DNA of 64,000 nucleotides from Panaeolus papilionaceus (Eukaryota > Basidiomycota > Agaricomycetes > Agaricales), in assembly GCA_015501605.1 (NCBI GenBank), contig JADNRZ010000003.1, positions 1,736,001 through 1,800,000 of the forward strand. The letters run 5' to 3'. Positions 1 to 10,821 of this stretch are shown one piece after another. The position numbers were made by a program, and so were the translations under genes. The notes below the pieces were generated by a model. It was given only the letters and a program-made list of their open reading frames with translations, was not told where the DNA came from and did no database searches. Positions within the stretch are counted from its first letter, which is position 1. Each line of letters opens with the position of its first letter.

Positions 1-577
1 CTTTTGAGGGGGTTTCTTCCCCGCCATGCCCTTCATCGTCAATGATTTCCTAGTTCAGCGCGAACCTTTGCTGCATCTTCCTCGCCAGAATCTGCTGCGA
101 CTGCTCCCGCCATCTGCAATGCGTCATCGGCATCGGCGGGTTCTCCATCCCCATAGATCATGTTCGTGTTGTCATGTATGTCATACTATGGCAAAAAGCA
201 TTATGTGACGTCATGGTTTTCAACGATCTCATTCATGATTTTAGCGCCCCAAGCGACCAAACCTTTCCTAATGGCGGCCACGATAACCGCATCGATTACG
301 CGCCCTGCGACTGGTTCTTACCATGCGAGCATTGTCTACGTCATCGGCCAACTACCCATGTACATGTATTCTGTGACGAACCTGACAACATGGCATTGAT
401 TAAGGGTTTAGCGGATGCCTTTTTAGTGCCTTTTTCCCGTCACGAACACGCTCGAATAATCGCAGCACACCTTCATTCCATTAGGTTTGGGTAACGCATT
501 TGAGCTTTTTCGAAAAGGTAACTCGGTTTTCTGAAGCTTGGTGTAAAGTGGGGAGCTAATTTACTCTGTAGGCCGAC
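1..577. other. No supported gene at left edge
   Basis: Short open frames exist on both strands (the longest, 174-494 on the plus strand, is 106 codons), but none shows a recognisable domain, and I could not build a spliced model from them. A gene cut by the window edge cannot be excluded. Confidence 0.4.
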
Positions 578-1783
578 ATGACGGGATTCACTATCATCAA
601 CCGCAGAAACACACTATTTCTCCCACAGGAGCTCTCAGAAAGCATTCTGCAATGCATTCGAAATGACCTACCTTGCCTCAGGCAGTGTAGCCTTGTATGT
701 CGGTCATGGAAATTGGCGTCCCAGAGGTGGCTTTTCCAAGAGATAAAGCTCAATACAAGGAACTACGAAGGACTTTCGGCACTCATACAAAGACGATCGC
801 AAACCTATTCGTTTTCGTCATCTTGTCGATCCCTTCACATACATTCCATCGACATTGGAATGGCATCGACACTGCTTATGACGTCCCTATTCACCTCTGT
901 CACGGACCTGCATCTTAAAACAACTTCGTTTCTGGATTTAGCGGGCTTAGTCGAGTTTATTTCGGGCTTCTCAGACCTACGTTCCCTAGAGTTGAACGAC
1001 ATATCATGGAGTCATACCACAACTGCTTCACTACCTACTCTACCAGGCATCGAGCGCCTTCAAGTCGTCGGTGGGCACTTAGACTACACTCCTTTTTTTA
1101 ATACAACAGGAAGATCCAAAGTCTTCCCCAATCTACTACATCTCACCGCAGGACCCTTGACACCAAAACGAGACATGCCAGCCCTAGGCCTCACCCTCTC
1201 CTCCTATGGCGCATCAAGCAAACTTCAAAACTTAACAGTATCATTCGCATGCGGTTTCGAATCATCCGAAGATATCATCACCTCCGGCCTGCCACCCCTC
1301 ATCGAGGCACCCCCAAGCAAACATCCCCCTCCTCCCGGGGGGTGGTCGCCCCTCCATGTCAAGTACCGCCAGACCTATGGAACAGACCCCTGCTCGATCT
1401 TGCTCCCGGAGTTGCGAATGCTGAGAGTAGACGGGTTCCTCGATGTGCGATACAAAACACAAAGCACGGCGCTATTCTGGGCCCCACGACTTCTCGTCTC
1501 CATGCTCATGCCCACAATCTGCACGATTGAGCTCACCCTTGCACTTGACCGCGCAGGGCAGTTGGACCAATACGGTATTCATTGGTCTTTCATAGATTTC
1601 GCCTTTTCAGAAGAAGAATTTGACACGCTGGAGAGGGTAGTTTTCGTTGTCACTGGTTCTGCGGATTTATTGGGTATTGCAGATATAATCTGCACGAGGT
1701 TGCCGATGTCTGCAGAACGGGGTATCATATACATTCGTTCAGGGGAAGAAGGCTCCACTTGGAGGGCTAGCAGGATGGAATAG
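578..1783 (+). CDS. F-box domain protein
   Basis: A 401-residue single-exon frame. Residues about 14-50 read as an F-box-like motif: LPQELSESILQCI, a short gap, then CSLVCRSWK, the Leu-Pro start and Cys/Trp pattern of fungal F-box proteins. The rest has alternating hydrophobic segments like a degenerate leucine-rich repeat domain, common in Agaricomycete F-box families. The expected role is substrate recognition in an SCF ubiquitin ligase by binding Skp1; the substrate is unknown. The first ATG lies in good context just before the F-box. The lack of introns is unusual for this window but common for this family. Confidence 0.7.
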   Translation: MTGFTIINRRNTLFLPQELSESILQCIRNDLPCLRQCSLVCRSWKLASQRWLFQEIKLNTRNYEGLSALIQRRSQTYSFSSSCRSLHIHSIDIGMASTLLMTSLFTSVTDLHLKTTSFLDLAGLVEFISGFSDLRSLELNDISWSHTTTASLPTLPGIERLQVVGGHLDYTPFFNTTGRSKVFPNLLHLTAGPLTPKRDMPALGLTLSSYGASSKLQNLTVSFACGFESSEDIITSGLPPLIEAPPSKHPPPPGGWSPLHVKYRQTYGTDPCSILLPELRMLRVDGFLDVRYKTQSTALFWAPRLLVSMLMPTICTIELTLALDRAGQLDQYGIHWSFIDFAFSEEEFDTLERVVFVVTGSADLLGIADIICTRLPMSAERGIIYIRSGEEGSTWRASRME

Positions 1784-2168
1784 CGAGTGCCGTACCTGGC
1801 AATTTATCATCTAGATAGACATTCGTCAACTTTTTACCTCAAGGGTGCGTTTGGACTTTATCACAAAGAACCGTATCCAACTTGTTGAGTTCTATGACAT
1901 TTTGACTGATGCATGTACATAATATTACACGACCTTAATAGATAAGATACCAGACCAGAGATGGAACGCACTAATACAGGGTGCTTAGCTTAACACGAGA
2001 CTAAAATAAGTAATGCACGATAATTCAAAATGAGAAAAAAAGATGTTCAGACACGGCGAGAGGGAAAATAAAAAAAATAAGTTCTAAAATACTACGCAAA
2101 CCAAAGGAATCAAACTATGCAGCCTGAGTGGCGTTAGGATCTCGGTAGATCTACACAGGAAACGACAG
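1784..2168. other. Intergenic between convergent genes
   Basis: About 385 A/T-rich bases between the stop of the F-box gene and the stop of the condensin gene. They must hold the 3' ends of both. I see no further gene. Confidence 0.6.
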
Positions 2169-5064
2169 TCAGTTATCCACCTTGAGCTCAGACAAAAAAG
2201 CAAGATTCACCTTAATATCCCATATGTTTCCTATTTTCTTATTGTCCTCCAAAACGACATCGTCTTCACCAATCAACGTTTCTTCCGAGACCTCACCCGA
2301 TTGATCAACACCCGGGTCCAATTTGAGACCCTGTTCATTTGCCAAATGAAGCAGGCAGATAAAGCAGAAACTGGTGCTGATCTCTTCCATCTTCTCTCGA
2401 GGATACGATTTCTGGAGCCCGGTGATAACTTGACTGAATTGACGGCCTTCTTCGGGATTGGTGAGTTCGACGTCTTCCACTTCTTCCTCATTTTCATCGA
2501 CGTCCTAAAAATAAAACATCAGTTGGTTAGGACGCTTCACTTTTATACACAGCTGATCAAACACACCATGCTCTCATCCATGTCCACTTTCTTCTCTTGC
2601 TTCGTCACAACGATATCAAGACCCTTCCAAATATGCTCCTTGAGCTTCCTAACATCGACACGTTTGGCGCGTTTCGTATAATTGACAAACTCAGGTCGGA
2701 CACGACGACTCTGGCCCTGAGTAGCAGCTAATAGGTCCTCCTCTTCATCAGCACCAGGGATGTCACCGCCTTCACCATCATACCCAGCATCGTCATCGAA
2801 ACCAGGGCCGAAGTCATCTTCGTGGAAGAACTGCGTGTTAAAGGGAATAGGGGCCTCGTTGCCTACACAAGCATTGTCAGCATTTTGAAGGAAGATAGTG
2901 GTGAATATTGCTCCGCACTTTCGTCCATGTCATCGTCGTGTCCACGATTAGCGGCCTGATCGGCGGCAGCTTGAGCCCAGAAGTTCTCGTCAACCTCGCC
3001 GTCGTCTTTGTTCATTCGTGGTTTACGCCCACGCATCTTGACCTGGAGAAAAACATCAAAATTTTGGAAATGAAGTAAGGAACACAAAAAAAAAAACAGA
3101 CCTCGAACTTGGGTTTCAAGAACAATGTGACCAGCTGTTTACTCGTGAAATGCATGTCATCGGGAAGCAAGTGGTCGTCTAGTTTCTCTTTCTTTTTCTT
3201 GCTCTTCTTTCCTGCAGGACCGGTCCCGGGAAGGTTGATGCTGGCTCCCTTTCCAACAGGTGCAAAGAGCGCTTTTTTGATGTCTTTCAAGGATTTGTCA
3301 GGGGGCGACAAAAAGTCAATCTTGACTGCCTCCTTTTTCTGACGACCTTTGCCCTTCGTCTCTCCTCCCTCGCCCTCGTCGTCATCACCCTTGGGTACAA
3401 CTGAAACCGTTGTCAGAAATGAATCAGCATTCCTAGAGGAGAGACTTACCTTTTCTGATGGGTCTCCGTAGCTTCCAGTGTTCAGGTCCAGCCCAATTCT
3501 TCATGAAGTTTTGGTCAAAGTAATCCAAAGCTCCACCCTCTCCATCGTCAACCATTCCGATAACAAAGTTACGCTCAGGGGGCATATTTGTTGGGTCAAA
3601 CGGCACAAAGGGAGCAGGTCGACCGTGATCGCCGTCTGCTGCATGGTCCATTGAGCCACTCGCAGATTGGTTATCTCCAAAGTCATCTCCTCCACCAAAA
3701 TCGTCGTTGATAGCTTCAGCACCGACAAAGAAGTCCTCTGTTTGACCATTATCGTCAGCGAAGTTACCACCAAAACCGGTATCGTCGTGAATCCCATCGT
3801 CGTCATCGTCATCATCGAAGTTCTGTGTGTCATTTTGGAAAAAGGTGGTGTCGTCAAAAGTGAAGGAGTCTTTTGAGAATGCGAATGATTTCAGCGAATG
3901 TGAGATGGCTTTGTCGGCAAGAATGTCGAGGTCTGGCAAAAACTCCCCTGAAACCATTGTCAGTTTTGCGAGGCAGGCAAGAAGGAAAAAACGCTTACTG
4001 CGCAAATAGCTCAGGTCGACCTTGTCCTCGGGTTCTTCTATGATCTCTTCTCCATCCATCTTGCCCATGGAATCACTTCCGTCGAAAATGACACGCATGC
4101 AGCCCTCAGAGCCTATGCCCAAAGACAGATGGTTCATCAACAGACCACCAGCACCACCCTCATCAAAGTCCGCGCACGTTTTCCTAAATAGAGGATCCAC
4201 AGCGAATTCAAGATCAGGCTTCTTGTTCTTCAGCTGGGATGGATCCTTTGCTAGGGTTGTCCCAGCCGTAGAGCGGCTCTTCTTCTTCTTTCCCTGGGAG
4301 GGTTCTCCATCCGGGTTGTCAGAGTCTTCATCATTATCCTCGCCCCCTTTTCCGCCAGATTCGAGATTACTGAGGAGTTTTCCCGTCTCCGTACCGACGC
4401 TATCGACACGACTTGTCCAGATCTTGACACATCCATCGAGGGTACATGACGCGCGTTGGAAGTTGATTGAGTTGTCATCGTTATTACGAAGAAGCTGCAT
4501 GTCATGGAAGTAGTCGATGAGGGCAAAATTCCATGAATTTTGGGCATTGATTTTCTATTGAAAAAAATAGATAAAGCAGTCAGCTCAGACACATAATCTC
4601 TTCAATGCCTGAAGACTCACATTGTCCGTTGCCATTTTCATCCACTCCTCAAAGTTTGAGCTCATTACATCAAAGGGTACGGTTTCCGCAGGTGCTGCAA
4701 CGGTGTTTAACTTCTGCTTAGCGGCTCTGGCGGGGTCGATAGGCACAGGAGGCTCCTCCTGTGATTCTCCAGAGGGTCCAGCAGGATTTTCGATCATATT
4801 CAGCTTCGTACTCTTCCTCCTCCTTCTTTTCTCGGCAGCATCGTCGTTGATATTGACAGCTCTCAAAGGTGGCCTCCCTGTCTCAGGATTAAAATCGCCA
4901 TCGTCGTCGTGTTGCAAACTACGGCTGGGATGGATCTCGCTGAGGCGTTTTTTCAGGCCGGATCTATGCGGTCTTGGTGTTTCCTCTTCGGATTCTGTGT
5001 CTGCAGCATCTCTGTGGTTGTTTTGGACGTTTCCGGGAGACCGAGCTCGACGTGAAGGAGCCAT
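2169..5064 (-). CDS. BRN1: Condensin complex subunit CAP-H / Brn1 (Barren)
   Basis: Kleisin subunit of condensin I, which bridges the Smc2-Smc4 heads and is needed for mitotic chromosome compaction. Spliced product is roughly 850 residues in about seven exons. Exon 1 (5064-4621) ends in MATDN; exon 2 starts at 4554 with KINAQNSWNFALIDYF, the Barren N-terminal signature, followed by NFQRASCTLDGCVKIW. The middle is acidic with Asp/Gly-rich tracts (3680-3840). The C-terminal part contains FVNYTKRAKRVDVRKLKEHIW and ends with a winged-helix-like segment (REKMEEISTSFCFICLLHLANE) at 2490-2290. Introns are 50-70 bp with good GT-AG ends, for example 4620-4555. Start: the first ATG, preceded by a 220 bp divergent promoter shared with the next plus-strand gene. 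Internal exon borders in the acidic middle are approximate. Confidence 0.93.
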
Positions 5065-5284
5065 TTAGATCGAGGTTTCAACAAAGCAGGTTATGACCAC
5101 GTGATGGCTGGTTCGCGCATGGTCGCGACTCGTAACGGAAACGTGAGTAACGCTGGCATTTTCCTGTCACGCCATCACAAATGAAGGAGCCATTTTGGGT
5201 AGTTTGTTCCTTTTTAAGATTTTTTACCCCTTTCATCTTACTCCTCCCGGACTTAGCGCTTGTGGTTCCTGAATCTAGTGAGAA

Positions 5285-7192
5285 ATGGGCGAAGTCAGTG
5301 CCTCACAGAGTCTGCAAGGGTTAAAAAATCATTCCGCCATGTTCTCTTCTCGTCCACCGACGGTCTCTACAGCTGTTTGGGCACAACTTCTTCGAGGCAT
5401 CAGACCGACGAAAGATGGCTCACAATCCAATCCTACTCAACCAGACATTTCCCACTTAGCACCTCCACATGCTCCCTTGGACAAGAATGCTACATCTATG
5501 CGTGTTCTTTTGCACGATACTCAATCCAATTTCGAGCGATTTACCGTGGAAGTTGAGAATCTGTTTAGAAGCATTGCCGAAACTAAGAAGGAAATCAAGA
5601 CGGTTGGGTGCCTATATGCCAAGGACAGAGAGTCCCTGGTATCGGATATTATTGATTTAGGTAAGTGCGTGCAATTCCATAAGCGAAATAGCTATTGAAT
5701 GCCCAAAACCTACTACAGTGAATCGCAGCCAGCGTGAGCTTCAGAAGTCCATTGGTGAACCTTCGCAGACACCATCAGTCGATGCATTATTTAAGGATGT
5801 CAATGGAGCTTTGAGCAGTGTCAACCAAAGATTAGACTCTATTCAATCGGTAGTCTCTCTCTGAACACACCTTGGATGCTGTCAACTCACGCCTTCAGTC
5901 TAGTTCAACGAAACGCATTCCCGGGCTCTTCAAACCCAAATGCAGAGTATACAGATACTTCTGGAAAATCAAGGCAAGATAATTACGGCGGTTGCCCCAC
6001 TCCTACCCTTAGTTCAGGCCTTATCCCCGCATCTTGAAACACTACGAGGGTCGATTGCAGAGAGCCTAGAGAAGACGATTTGGAAAAGTATGGCCTCCGC
6101 CTCCGCCTCACAATCACCACCAGGTTCTCGAAAAAGAAAGCGATCCAACGTCACAGCTTCGAGTCATAAGTCACCTTTTATGCGCCAGGACTCAAATTAC
6201 CACAGCTCAGACTACCCCCAAGAACAAGAAAAGCGACGTAGGATGTCTGGAGGAAGAAACACCCCTATCAGACCCTCTGAACAGCATCGTTTCCAAGAAG
6301 AGTGCGAAAATGTTGGGTCATATCAGCCGAAACCAACGCAACAACAAAGCATACGTCAACCACAGGACTCAGCTTCAGCGTCGATTCACGATCTGCCCAT
6401 GCCAATGGATCGACAAGGAAATGCACCGCACATTGCAACAGAATTCATGACACCTCGCAGGCCACTAATTGGCGCATCTAATTCAGTACACCGTTTACCG
6501 CCTCCGATGATGCGGAAAGCAAGCATTACCTCAAAAGCAGGTCCTACTCGGCACACTCCACCACAAGGCGATAAATCGCTGCACCGTCTGGCGTCTGCAG
6601 CCCCGATCTCCAGCGGCCACGAAAAGATGCCCCCGCCGAATGTACCTGGACCGCTGTTCTTTGCTAATCAGGGACAACCACAACGCCCTACCCTATCTGA
6701 TATTCTACGAGCAGAAAACCAGAACCCCACATCCCGAAGTCTCGCAAGTCATCCGACACCAGATGTTAGGCATGCTAAAACACAGACCATATTTCCAAGC
6801 CCTCGTTTCTTCTCCAACGGTCCAGGAGGTACTAGTGCCCAAATCCCAACGCCCCAACAGGGGACCACTCGACCAGGATTAGATCGTCGTGATCGCGAAA
6901 TGTCAAATTTACCTTCCTCAACGCCCAAGAATCTGCAGCCGCTTAAATCAATCAACTCATTACCGTTTGGTCAGATTAATATCAAGCCCGGATCGTCTAT
7001 AGTGTCGCAGGCGTCTAGCAAAGCTGGAAGAGCTGGAGCGGGCCGCCAGTCACTTCAGGTAAGATACCAAGTTTGCATTGGAGAAGCCTGTGCTGATAAA
7101 CATGGGATGTGATTTGACAGCAAGTCGAGGGTCGTCGATTCATCCCTTTGGTGGATTCAGATGACGAAATCGAAGATGATACGGGCGAATAG
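5285..7192 (+). CDS. Unrecognised coiled-coil protein, nuclear-looking
   Basis: Spliced product of about 590 residues; I do not recognise the family. Exon 1 starts at ATG 5285 and runs to about 5660. Exon 2 resumes after a CTACTACAG acceptor with VNRSQRELQKSIGE. Exon 3 begins with FNETHSRALQTQMQSIQ. Residues about 75-260 are rich in heptad-like Leu/Ile/Val spacing and look like a broken coiled coil. A long Ser/Pro/Gln/Arg-rich disordered region follows, with a basic RKRKRSN patch near 6130 that could be a nuclear localisation signal. The last exon, after an intron near 7061-7121, ends in an acidic tail RRFIPLVDSDDEIEDD. It lies head to head with the condensin gene. A chromosome-linked or meiotic coiled-coil protein is possible but is only a guess. 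Confidence 0.7.
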
Positions 7193-7329
7193 CATAGTAT
7201 TGAAACCCATTTTACTACACAGTCTAAAGGATGTTCTCTAAACTACCACCAAATAGAAGTTAGCTTTAGCCATAGCGATCGATTAAACAGCTAAGAGAAC
7301 CACCCACATTTGCGGAACATTGACAACTT

Positions 7330-9315
7330 TCAGCTGGAATCGGCACCCTTAACTTTGCCAACCCATATCTCAACGGGTTGGCCGCCCGCTCCGTGTTTCT
7401 CGCCCACTTTTTCAAAGCATATACCAACCTCTTCCGCCATATCCCAAAACGTACGTTCCGCAGGATCCCGCTCCTTGTAGCCTAGCAATATCACAGGGCT
7501 CTTCCGCCCTGTCTTGGACCGGGCACTATTTTCACGAGTCAGATGAACAAGCTTTGACAAGGTCTTTGCCAGTGCGGGGAAGGATGCCGTGTTATATGAG
7601 ACGTCGGCCATCCTATCGTGGAAAATCGCCGAGGATACGCAGAGACATGCATGGATGGAGAAAACGACCGGGTCAGTATTTGAAATTGAATAGAGATGAC
7701 GCGAAGGATAAAATATGATATAAAAAAAGGGGTTCATCACAGATAAGAGAGGCTTTATTGGTAATACTAATAGGCTGCGTTTGAAGATGGGGAATAAGAA
7801 AGAGGCCGGGGCACAGGATGCGAGGTACTCAATTGTGTCTGCTGAAACAGACGTTTCAAAGCTCATGGATGAGATAAACCACAACGTGGAGTCAAAGTTT
7901 AGGAACTTGTTGGCGAATATAAAAGGGTCATGAGGCCCTCTCGGATTCCGAGTTAATTTCCGGTGATGTCGTGAAGTTCAAAAGGTGAGTGAACAAAGCA
8001 TAAGGCAAAACACTCCGAAGTAAAGACATCGTTGGTTGAGCGGGCATGGTCCATGCAGGTCTGCCAATGAACAAACTCGAAAGCACATGCATGCGATAGC
8101 GCATTGGCCCAATGGAGAGAAATCCAGGAATAGACTCATAGATTAAGAAAAGAGAGTAATTGGACGAGAGCCTCACATTATCAGATCTATTGTTCCGAGG
8201 TTTTTGACTTCGTAAGGTAGATCGTCATCCTCCCAATCGAGGACGAGAGCTTCTGGTATACATGAGCCACAGATACGAGTGTTGGCACGGATGTTTTGCT
8301 CTAGGAGGGGGATGGCGGAACCTACGATATTGGAAAGAGGAACGGGATATCATTCGCCACGAGAAGAGAAAGATGAGGGCGGATGGAAACGTACCAACGT
8401 CAGTGCTGAATATTTTGTCCAGTGTACCGTCTACTTCCTTTCTCATAATGCCAGTGCGCAAACTTGCGATACCAACGGAGACGATGCCAATCCCTGTGCC
8501 TATAAAACGATGTTAAGATTCTAGCATGTAAAGTAGGCGAACTTCCATACCAAGTTCCAAAGCATTGATCGGACTGGAGGAAAATAGGACATCATGCAAG
8601 GCCGACAAACTGGAGTTGCCTTCCCCCAACGCAGGATTTTCCTTGTATTGTACCAGCCAGGCAGTGAGACCGATACCACTGTCCCAAATTTTCTATACAA
8701 ACTTGGTCATTATCAGACAAACGTTCCAACTGAATTCAGTCGCTCTCAACGAACCTTGTCAAGATCAAACGAGGTACTCTCCATGAATTTCAGAGGCGCC
8801 ATGACGCCCTTGTCGTCACTTGATCCGCCTTCACTAGGAAGGGTCCATGGCGTCAAGTACGTCCGCTCAATCATTTCCTGCTTGGGTGCGCCTTTTGCTC
8901 CTCTACCACTAAATAGAATGGGAGTAGATGATACAGGGAATGGAATCTTCCCGATGTCGTCTTCTGACAGGTCGATACAATCTGGACGCGTTCTTCCAGC
9001 TGCTTGAGCGTTACCCATGAGAGTCAATCGCGCTCGCTGGCCATCTCGTATACCAGGAGGAATCTGTACAGGTATTTCCTTGTATGCTGTTGCAGATCTA
9101 TACGTCGTCAATTTTACGGGTTTGGTGGTGATTGCTGTAGCAGTGTGATGAGCATTGGGCGCTGGATAGACTGTCCAAGAGTAGAAGATCTCTTGTGATC
9201 CTTCGAACGGTTCTGTGCGTAAATCGTTGGAAATTTGAGGTGTTATCGATAAAGCTCCATATGTCGCTGCTTGGCTCGGTGGTGGTCGTAAGAAAGATAT
9301 GTAGTAAAACATCAC
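7330..9315 (-). CDS. METTL21-type protein-lysine methyltransferase
   Basis: Class I SAM-dependent methyltransferase of the METTL21/family-16 group, which mono- to trimethylates lysines on elongation factors, chaperones and related proteins. Exon 1 (9315-8755) encodes the N-terminal part. Exon 2 starts at 8692 with KIWDSGIGLTAWL, the family 'W.s...l...l' segment. After an intron at about 8550 the SAM motif reads ELGTGIGIVS, then the acidic loop STDVG and, after another intron, SAIPLLEQNI and LDWEDDD. The last exon has the post-motif IV segment ADVSYNTASFPAL (near 7620) and ends ILLGYKERDPAERTFWDMA with a C-terminal W-V-G strand. Each part is in the expected order. Its upstream neighbour on the same strand is another member of the family. 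The exact target is not predictable. Confidence 0.85.
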
Positions 9316-9436
9316 AGCAGCTGTTACGTTCGATTGTGGCGCGGTGGGAGTCTTGAGCTTGAGATCAAAAGCTGTCTTGAGATGATTGCATTGATTAGAT
9401 CAAGAGATCCACCATCAAAAAGCCCCTATTTAGCAT

Positions 9437-10572
9437 TCACACATCCGGACACGTAGATTTACACCCAACCCAAGCGACATAGCGTTTACCTAACAATCTA
9501 CTTGGTATTCTATATATCGTCCAAGATGACTTCTGCATCCATGTCTCCAAAAATTCCCTCAAAACGTCTTCTGAACGCAACTCGGAGACCACGAGAACTG
9601 CCGTTCGATCGGGGGTGGTGAGATAGTCGATTGTTTCTACGAATGGTGGTATCAATGAAGGGTGATATAGGCAGTCGACAGCAAGTAATAAGTCTATTGG
9701 GTCCTTCTGGGTATCATAAAGCTTTGAACGGAGTGCCAGGGATGTCGACTGCAGGACAATCCAATCGAGGGCCTCAATCGAAACATTGGCACCAGGTTTC
9801 TGGGGTGGTAGAGTTGGCCAACCTTCAAAATTGATCGTAATGTTTTTTTGAATTAAAGGGACAAGCGCTTGTATATCGGAAGCTGTATACTTGCCGACGA
9901 GGGGGGACAGTGCAATGCTCAACAACCCAGTTCCCGCACTAACTGCCTTGTTAAATTTCTAATTTTAGTAGCAGTTAGGGTGCGACGTACCCAAGTTCGA
10001 CAACGTTAGATTGCTTTAAAAGTTCTATGTCAAATATGCTGTCGGTCGATTGTGAATACACGGTCTCCAGGACGAATTTAGCGAAATCCATGCTGTAAAA
10101 TCAGACCAGTAAGCTGAGGAAGGCGATGTCAATCTGTCAACGCTACCTAGCCTTCCAGACGACACTGCCCGTGTCACCTTTGCGACTATGAAGCGCAGTT
10201 TTGTCCTGGGTTAAACTAATTTCGATGGTCTTCTCCTTTTCTATAGGTCGACTCTCCTTCTTTCTCTTCCCTTTTGTGGGTAGGATTGTAGGTTGACTCC
10301 TTTCTACAACATCAAACCTAATTTCGAGGATATCCTTATGGGAATCTAAAAATCCAAGACCTCGAAAGTCTTGGGATGACTCGGAGACCTTTTCAGTCTG
10401 CAGATCCGTATATATAATGAAAATCTTTACAAGGTCGGAGATAATTAGATCCTTGTGAGAATGAATAAAGTGCATCACAACATACCTCTTCGTCTGCATC
10501 AATGACTGGTTCGGAGTCAAAAGGCAAAATTAAAGGCCCTTTGACAATCCTTTCATGCTGTCCAAGCTCCAT
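9437..10572 (-). CDS. Second METTL21/Rrg1-like methyltransferase
   Basis: SAM-dependent lysine methyltransferase of the same superfamily as the gene just downstream, but from a different branch. Start ATG at 10572 (MELGQHERIVKGPL) is preceded in frame by a stop three codons upstream. After an N-terminal segment with a basic KGKRKKESR patch, the exon near 10150 carries the family's TGSVVWKA. The next exons give MDFAKFVLETVY and, across the intron near 9960, the SAM motif and LLSIALSPLVGKY. The last exon (9925-9437) has YTASDIQAL, the catalytic-loop region LLAVDCLYHPSLIPPF and the strand AVLVVSELRSEDVLREFLE, and ends in a W-V-G strand. Only 121 bp separates it from the next gene start, so the two may share regulation, but fungal genes are transcribed singly. 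Confidence 0.83.
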
Positions 10573-10821
10573 ATCGACAATCTAAATTCATGATCTCGGA
10601 AGTTAGAGAGCAATGAAGGAGGTCAAAAGTTCAAAGAGTTGCTTAATTTGTAGATTGCACGTGCCAAGTCTTTGTGGTCGTGACATTGAAGCCCTGAGGA
10701 TGCCAGTTTGTTAATCGACATTCTAATTTGTTTGTATTAATTGCATTTTATCATCTCTTACCGCGTCGACGACGGACTTTTTCATATTTTCATCGTCGTT
10801 AGCTAGAACAACTGCCCAAGG

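Noticed and set aside
174..494. 106-codon plus frame near the left edge
   Set aside because: No domain, no splice partner, odd composition; probably chance.
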